Below, piece by piece: positions 5,226 to 8,862 of a DNA stretch of 8,862 nt. Numbering within the stretch: position 1 is the first letter of the stretch; each line of letters opens with the position of its first letter. This stretch comes from Vulcanisaeta sp. UBA163 (GTDB taxonomy: Archaea; Thermoproteota; Thermoprotei; Thermoproteales; Thermocladiaceae): positions 1 through 8,862 of the forward strand of contig DAJV01000099.1 of the NCBI GenBank assembly GCA_002496475.1. Direction: 5' to 3'. The translations under genes were made by a program, and so were the position numbers. Under the pieces are notes generated by a model. The model made no database searches, was not told the DNA's origin, and worked only from the letters and a program-made list of their open reading frames with translations.

Positions 5226-6896
5226 TTAAAGCGTAATGGCGCCCTCAAGCCTATACCTCTCCCTAGCCAACCTGAATAACCTCCTCCAGAGGAAAACACT
5301 CAGCAGGATCACATTTATGCCGAGTATTAGACTCATGGCCTCAAGTCCAACTATGTTGCCTATCGCCGTGTAATAATCCATTAGGGCAGCATATCCATTA
5401 ACCATATAGACATGCCCATTAAGTCCCTGTACATACTCAGCTACCTCAAGTCCTCCCCATGTAGAGCCCACTGTACTTGCTAAACCCGTTATTGTGGCAG
5501 GCATGGCACCCGGAATAGCCAACCTTCTAAGCCTCTGCCAGGTACCTAACCTCAGGTTCTCAGCCACGTCCCACAGGCTCCTGGGGATAGTCTTCATACC
5601 CACATACATGTTATAAATCACGTACCAAGCAGTACTTAGGTAGGCAACAATGAACACTAATATTTCAAGTGAAATATGTAAACCAAGGCTCATGGCTAAA
5701 TATGTTATGAAGGGTACGGCAATCAACGGTAGGTAAGCCGACACGGGTATTGACGCTAGATCCTCGAGTATCGGCAATAAAATCGCCTCAACCCTCCTGT
5801 GCATTACCATCAGGTAATTAACAGGGATAGCCGTCAAAATCGCCGTAACTGTGACCAGAACAACCCTCAACCAATCAAGCCCGAGGTAATAAAGATAAAG
5901 TAAACCGTATGTATATAAATTATTCATGATGGGAATCCAGGTGGTTTCCCAGGAATCATAAATTGAGTAAGCGATTAAACCAATAATTAGAGCAGTAATA
6001 CCCATGCCAAAATATCTCTCGGATTGAGTTACAATGTTTCTAGGCCTGGGTCTTATCAGTAACCTATGCCTAACTGCATAGCTCGAGGCTTTAATAAATA
6101 TGGGCATTATGGCATCCTCAACAGCCGCGACCCTCCTTAAATACCTCATATTCCTGGCTGCCAAGGACCTAACACGACTGGTGATCATGGGCCTCCTGAC
6201 CCTAGTCCTCATTGCTTCCATGAATGGGTCATAACTATACTTAACCGCCCAATCCACAAATGGCCTAAGTACTCCAAATAATACTGCGGTTACCACAACC
6301 ACCAACACCCCAAGCCCAGTGAATGCCGCTGTCCACTCACTCTTGCTTGTCCATGACGCAATGAGCGCCCCTATCCCGAAAACCGAGTATTGTGTTGTAC
6401 CTAGGGTAACCACTTCGCTGACTACTATGTAGAACAATGCATCGGCAAAGCTGACTAAAACGTTACCGGCAACCCTAGGCATCGTAACAGGTATGTATAG
6501 ATACCTAAACTTACTCCAGAAACCTAGGCCCAGCATTTCTGTAGCGTCCTCAAGTGATTGGGGTGCCGTCTTAATGGCCTCATACTCACCAACCCATATA
6601 TTCCAGACAACTGCCGTGAAAACGAGAAAGTCCACAGCTAACTCAGTACCTATGTAACCACCTATTGACTTAACGAAGAATACCAGGACTATTGGAAAGA
6701 AGGTTATGACTGGGACGGACTCAAGGGTCTGCGTTAACGACAGGAATACCCTCTCAAAAAGTCCACTCTTTGCAGCCGCATAACCAAAAAACCAACCAAG
6801 CACTATGCTCAGTATTATCGTGAGAGCAACCCTACCGAGTGTTGCAAATGTCGCTAGAAATGCCAACAATACTATTGACCATAGGATCATGTTCAT
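5226..6896 (-). CDS. ABC transporter duplicated permease (fused double permease, anion/nitrate-sulfonate-taurine-like)
   Basis: This 556-residue membrane protein consists of two consecutive binding-protein-dependent permease domains. Each half has its own cytoplasmic EAA loop, the site that docks the ATPase: about 103-137 (GEYEAIKTAPQSLEDATE and following) and about 430-463 (GMKTIPRSLWDVAENL and following). Each half has five or six hydrophobic segments, roughly 3-210 and 296-540. A basic cytoplasmic linker (about 215-295) contains several arginine-rich stretches. The arrangement matches the duplicated permease family usually labelled anion ABC transport (COG4986), related to SsuC/TauC; one polypeptide replaces a permease dimer. 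The start at ATG 6896 is three bases beyond the ATPase stop; a second ATG follows at 6890. The substrate cannot be deduced. No binding protein is adjacent on this strand. Confidence 0.87.
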   Translation of the reverse strand: MNMILWSIVLLAFLATFATLGRVALTIILSIVLGWFFGYAAAKSGLFERVFLSLTQTLESVPVITFFPIVLVFFVKSIGGYIGTELAVDFLVFTAVVWNIWVGEYEAIKTAPQSLEDATEMLGLGFWSKFRYLYIPVTMPRVAGNVLVSFADALFYIVVSEVVTLGTTQYSVFGIGALIASWTSKSEWTAAFTGLGVLVVVVTAVLFGVLRPFVDWAVKYSYDPFMEAMRTRVRRPMITSRVRSLAARNMRYLRRVAAVEDAIMPIFIKASSYAVRHRLLIRPRPRNIVTQSERYFGMGITALIIGLIAYSIYDSWETTWIPIMNNLYTYGLLYLYYLGLDWLRVVLVTVTAILTAIPVNYLMVMHRRVEAILLPILEDLASIPVSAYLPLIAVPFITYLAMSLGLHISLEILVFIVAYLSTAWYVIYNMYVGMKTIPRSLWDVAENLRLGTWQRLRRLAIPGAMPATITGLASTVGSTWGGLEVAEYVQGLNGHVYMVNGYAALMDYYTAIGNIVGLEAMSLILGINVILLSVFLWRRLFRLARERYRLEGAITL

Positions 6897-6899
6897 CCC

Positions 6900-7673
6900 C
6901 TATACCTTGAGGCTTATGGATAGTAATGAGTATAGTCTATCCAGGTAATCCTGAAATTCCACATCCCTAGTATTCCTGGGCCTTGGTAGTCGTATCTCCA
7001 CCTCAGCTATAATACTTGCCGGCCTACCACCGAGTATTATGACCTTGTCGCTTAGTTCCACGACTTCTTCTAAGTTGTGGCTCACCATCACGATTGCCTT
7101 CACGGTAGACTCCTCGTTAAACACCATGTTGTATATTTCAGCCCTCAAACCCTCGGCCGTTATTGCATCAAGGTTTGCAAAGGGCTCATCCATCAGTAAA
7201 ACCACTGGCTGGGCAGCTAACGCCCTGGCTATGGCAACCCTCTGCTTCATTCCACCACTCAGCTCCCTCGGGTAGTAATCCTCAAATCCACTGAGGCCAA
7301 CGAGCTCAAGGTACTTCCTAGCAATTTCCCTCCTAACCTCCTTACTGAGATCCCTCCTATGAAACAATGCTAATTCCACGTTCTCAAGTGCCGTTAACCA
7401 GGGATAGAGCGCAAAGTCTTGAAATATCATTGCAAGCTTGGGCGTTGGCCCTCTGACCTCCTCACCCATAAGCATGACTTTACCACCGTCGGGTTTCCTT
7501 AGGCCAGCTATTATCTTAAGCAGGGTTGTTTTTCCCGTGCCAGTGGGCGCGACAATTGATACAAATTCCTGGGAGTAAACCCTGAAGTTCACGTCCTTGA
7601 GTACAGGTATGGGACCCTTCTCAGTCTTATAACTATAATTAACATCAATAACCTCAAGAACAATTTCCTTCAT
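6900..7673 (-). CDS. ABC transporter ATP-binding protein (nitrate/sulfonate/taurine-type)
   Basis: This 257-residue ATPase powers the adjoining double permease at the inner face of the membrane. Motifs in order are Walker A APTGTGKTT (42-50), the Q-loop at Q85 in IFQDF, the signature LSGGMKQR (138-145), Walker B VVLLMDEP (157-164), the D-loop NLDA (167-170) and the switch histidine H199 in VSHNLEE. The first P-loop glycine is alanine (GxxGxGK[ST] becomes AxxGxGKT); every other catalytic residue is present. FALYPWLTALENVELAL (87-103) is the LPWLTVxxNV segment typical of SsuB/TauB/NrtD-type ATPases. The gene is first in a two-gene operon with a three-base gap to the permease. A TATA-like box at 7712-7721 predicts a leader of about 17 bases. 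Confidence 0.92.
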   Translation of the reverse strand: MKEIVLEVIDVNYSYKTEKGPIPVLKDVNFRVYSQEFVSIVAPTGTGKTTLLKIIAGLRKPDGGKVMLMGEEVRGPTPKLAMIFQDFALYPWLTALENVELALFHRRDLSKEVRREIARKYLELVGLSGFEDYYPRELSGGMKQRVAIARALAAQPVVLLMDEPFANLDAITAEGLRAEIYNMVFNEESTVKAIVMVSHNLEEVVELSDKVIILGGRPASIIAEVEIRLPRPRNTRDVEFQDYLDRLYSLLSISLKV

Positions 7674-7711
7674 GGTTGCAATGGTCCCACCGACTGGCGA
7701 TTAAGGAATTA

Positions 7712-7721
7712 CTTAAAAAAC
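7712..7721 (-). promoter_or_regulatory. TATA-like box of the ABC transporter operon
   Basis: On the minus strand this reads GTTTTTTAAG. Its centre is about 43 bases upstream of the ATPase ATG at 7673, placing transcription near 7690. It lies in the 77-base gap after taw3, so the operon can be expressed independently of taw3. Confidence 0.4.
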
Positions 7722-7750
7722 TTATTCTGTGGAAACAGCACCATACTTAA

Positions 7751-8440
7751 TCACATTAACTCACTAACACCTGCACCTTTAATACGGAACTCCCTATACG
7801 ATTCCTGGAAGTAGGTTTTGGGCATATTGCCAAGTTCCTTATTAAGCAGCCTGGTCTCAATTAATCGAATCAGGTGGGCAAGTCTAAACTTACCAAATAT
7901 CAATGTCTCATTGGCAATATCAATAACATCCCTTAACCTATCCACATCCATAATCAACTTACCATCGATGATTATGGGAACCTCAAAGCGATCCTCACCC
8001 TGAACCTCAACCACAACACCATCACGAGTAACCGAGTAAATACCACTATGCTTAAAACCAGCATCCCTTGCAATCCTTAGCATTTTTAGTGCGCCACTTA
8101 AATCCCTAGCAACGAAATGCATTATTGGCGCCCTAACGAGAAGCCATGCATCACCATCACTAATCCCATTAATAATATTAATAACCTCACCATACGTAAC
8201 CGGCCTATGCCACTTAACAAGGAATTTAAAGAGCCCAGAGCCCTTTGAGTAGCTTAACCGTGGAGCCCTGGCCAGGGCAATCCTACCACTACAACTACTT
8301 GTTGTATAGTAATTATTCAGTGACTTATTGAAGGTGAGCAGGAAGTCATAAATATCAAAGTCAACCCTATGCTGACTACCCTCATCAATCAACCTCCTAA
8401 TGAATACCGCCTTACGTGCATCGAAGTTCGTCCTTGTCAT
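7751..8440 (-). CDS. taw3: tRNA wybutosine-synthesis methyltransferase Taw3/TYW3
   Basis: This 229-residue protein matches the TYW3/Taw3 family, which N4-methylates the tricyclic base at position 37 of tRNA-Phe during wyosine-derivative synthesis, using S-adenosylmethionine. Recognisable features are TTSSCSGRIAL (46-56) with the conserved SxCSGR core, KWHRP (76-80), the RAPIMHFVAR segment with H108 (103-112), and DAGFKHSGI (126-134). Length is typical for archaeal Taw3. ATG 8440 is supported by a GAGGT sequence at 8450-8454, nine bases upstream. It is divergent from the solute-binding protein gene and upstream of the ABC operon on the same strand. No functional link to transport is apparent, so the location is probably incidental. 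Confidence 0.9.
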   Translation of the reverse strand: MTRTNFDARKAVFIRRLIDEGSQHRVDFDIYDFLLTFNKSLNNYYTTSSCSGRIALARAPRLSYSKGSGLFKFLVKWHRPVTYGEVINIINGISDGDAWLLVRAPIMHFVARDLSGALKMLRIARDAGFKHSGIYSVTRDGVVVEVQGEDRFEVPIIIDGKLIMDVDRLRDVIDIANETLIFGKFRLAHLIRLIETRLLNKELGNMPKTYFQESYREFRIKGAGVSELM

Positions 8441-8470
8441 TCCACCAATACCTCATTAACAATAGGTATT

Positions 8471-8480
8471 AATTTAAAAT
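8471..8480 (-). promoter_or_regulatory. TATA-like box of taw3
   Basis: ATTTTAAATT on the minus strand is centred about 35 bases upstream of the taw3 ATG. It predicts transcription from about 8449, so the leader would be short and would include only part of the upstream GAGGT motif (8450-8454). The motif may therefore be dispensable, or the true start of transcription may lie slightly further upstream. Confidence 0.4.
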
Positions 8481-8506
8481 ACTTTACATTGCTCATGAGT
8501 AGACTA

Positions 8507-8516
8507 TCTTAAAATA
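8507..8516 (+). promoter_or_regulatory. TATA-like box of the solute-binding protein gene
   Basis: TCTTAAAATA is centred about 30 bases before ATG 8542 and predicts a start near 8538, nearly leaderless. With the taw3 box it forms a divergent promoter pair within a 101-base gap. Confidence 0.45.
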
Positions 8517-8541
8517 GGCGCATAAAAGCGTTGCCTCATTG

Positions 8542-8862
8542 ATGAGAATCGGTTTAGTAATATTGATAATAATCTCACTACTGGTGGGTATGGCAATAGG
8601 GTACTTAATATCAATAATTCACCCAGCCGTACATAAAACCAAGGCAGTGACCCCGCAAACCCTCAGCATCATAACCGCCTCACTCTATGCGCAATTATTC
8701 AGGGATGCCGGTAAGGAATTGGGAATTAACGTGGCCGTGACTGGAATGGGATCCGTGCAAGCGGCTAGACAGGTCACTCTTAACCCGAGTGGTTACTCAA
8801 TATATGCGAGCATAGATCCGTATATATTGACGTCACTGCTCTACCCAAACAACATAACCAGT
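8542..8862 (+). CDS. Molybdate/tungstate-type solute-binding protein (N-terminal part, runs off the window)
   Basis: An open frame of 107 codons runs from ATG 8542 to the right edge without a stop. Residues 4-26 form one hydrophobic segment, either a signal peptide or an N-terminal membrane anchor, so the protein acts outside the cell. The mature start resembles ModA/WtpA binders: LSIITASLYAQLFRDAG (41-57) matches the family's AASLTDAF-like opening. GMGSVQAARQ (68-77) matches the GSGS-type oxyanion loop, and YASIDP (88-93) corresponds to the DVFASAD-type segment. WtpA/ModA relatives deliver tungstate or molybdate to an ABC importer; tungstate enzymes are common in hyperthermophilic archaea. 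The rest of the gene and any permease/ATPase partners lie outside the window. Other oxyanions remain possible. Confidence 0.75.
   Translation, partial: MRIGLVILIIISLLVGMAIGYLISIIHPAVHKTKAVTPQTLSIITASLYAQLFRDAGKELGINVAVTGMGSVQAARQVTLNPSGYSIYASIDPYILTSLLYPNNITS

Noticed and set aside
8538..8546. TTGATGAGA as a C box of a C/D guide RNA
   Set aside because: It contains the start codon of the solute-binding protein gene, and I found no matching D or D' box downstream.

Overview
The window is archaeal and most like a member of the Thermoproteales (Vulcanisaeta/Caldivirga-type Thermoproteota). This rests on several observations. The gene set includes a pyruvate/2-oxoacid:ferredoxin oxidoreductase with separate gamma and delta subunits, archaeal-type GlyRS, archaeal uL14 and the wyosine enzyme Taw3. 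Most genes are preceded by TATA-like boxes about 25-35 bases upstream of the start, so many transcripts are probably leaderless or nearly so. Strong Shine-Dalgarno motifs appear mainly at internal genes. The genus is inferred, not proven.

Layout. Bases 1-658 (minus strand) hold the start of porD, cut by the window edge, and the complete porC, joined by an ATGA stop/start overlap. Bases 659-1000 contain no protein gene. They carry a striking interrupted palindrome (744-867) with a perfect 15-bp core stem and an inner GC-rich 11-bp hairpin, a candidate structured RNA of unknown class. Bases 1001-2150 (plus) hold a small NifX/NifB-like-fold protein whose end overlaps the GTG start of an agmatinase-type ureohydrolase. 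Bases 2187-3959 and 4004-4438 (plus) are glyS and a solitary rpl14, each with its own promoter.

Bases 4458-5138 (minus) encode a protein of unknown function with a ribbon-helix-helix-like N-terminus, convergent with rpl14. Bases 5226-7673 (minus) are a two-gene ABC importer: an ATPase followed by a duplicated (fused) permease of the nitrate/sulfonate/taurine-like superfamily. Bases 7751-8440 (minus) are taw3. At 8542 a plus-strand gene starts divergently from taw3 and runs off the window. It encodes a membrane-anchored solute-binding protein resembling the molybdate/tungstate binders (WtpA/ModA).

How the genes fit together. PorC and PorD are parts of one ferredoxin-reducing enzyme. The ATPase and double permease form one importer lacking an adjacent binding protein. 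The binding protein at the right edge could serve it or, more likely, a Wtp-type transporter beyond the edge. GlyRS, uL14 and Taw3 all serve translation. The best candidates for something undescribed are the intergenic palindrome/RNA, the ribbon-helix-helix hypothetical protein, and the NifX-like/ureohydrolase pair.
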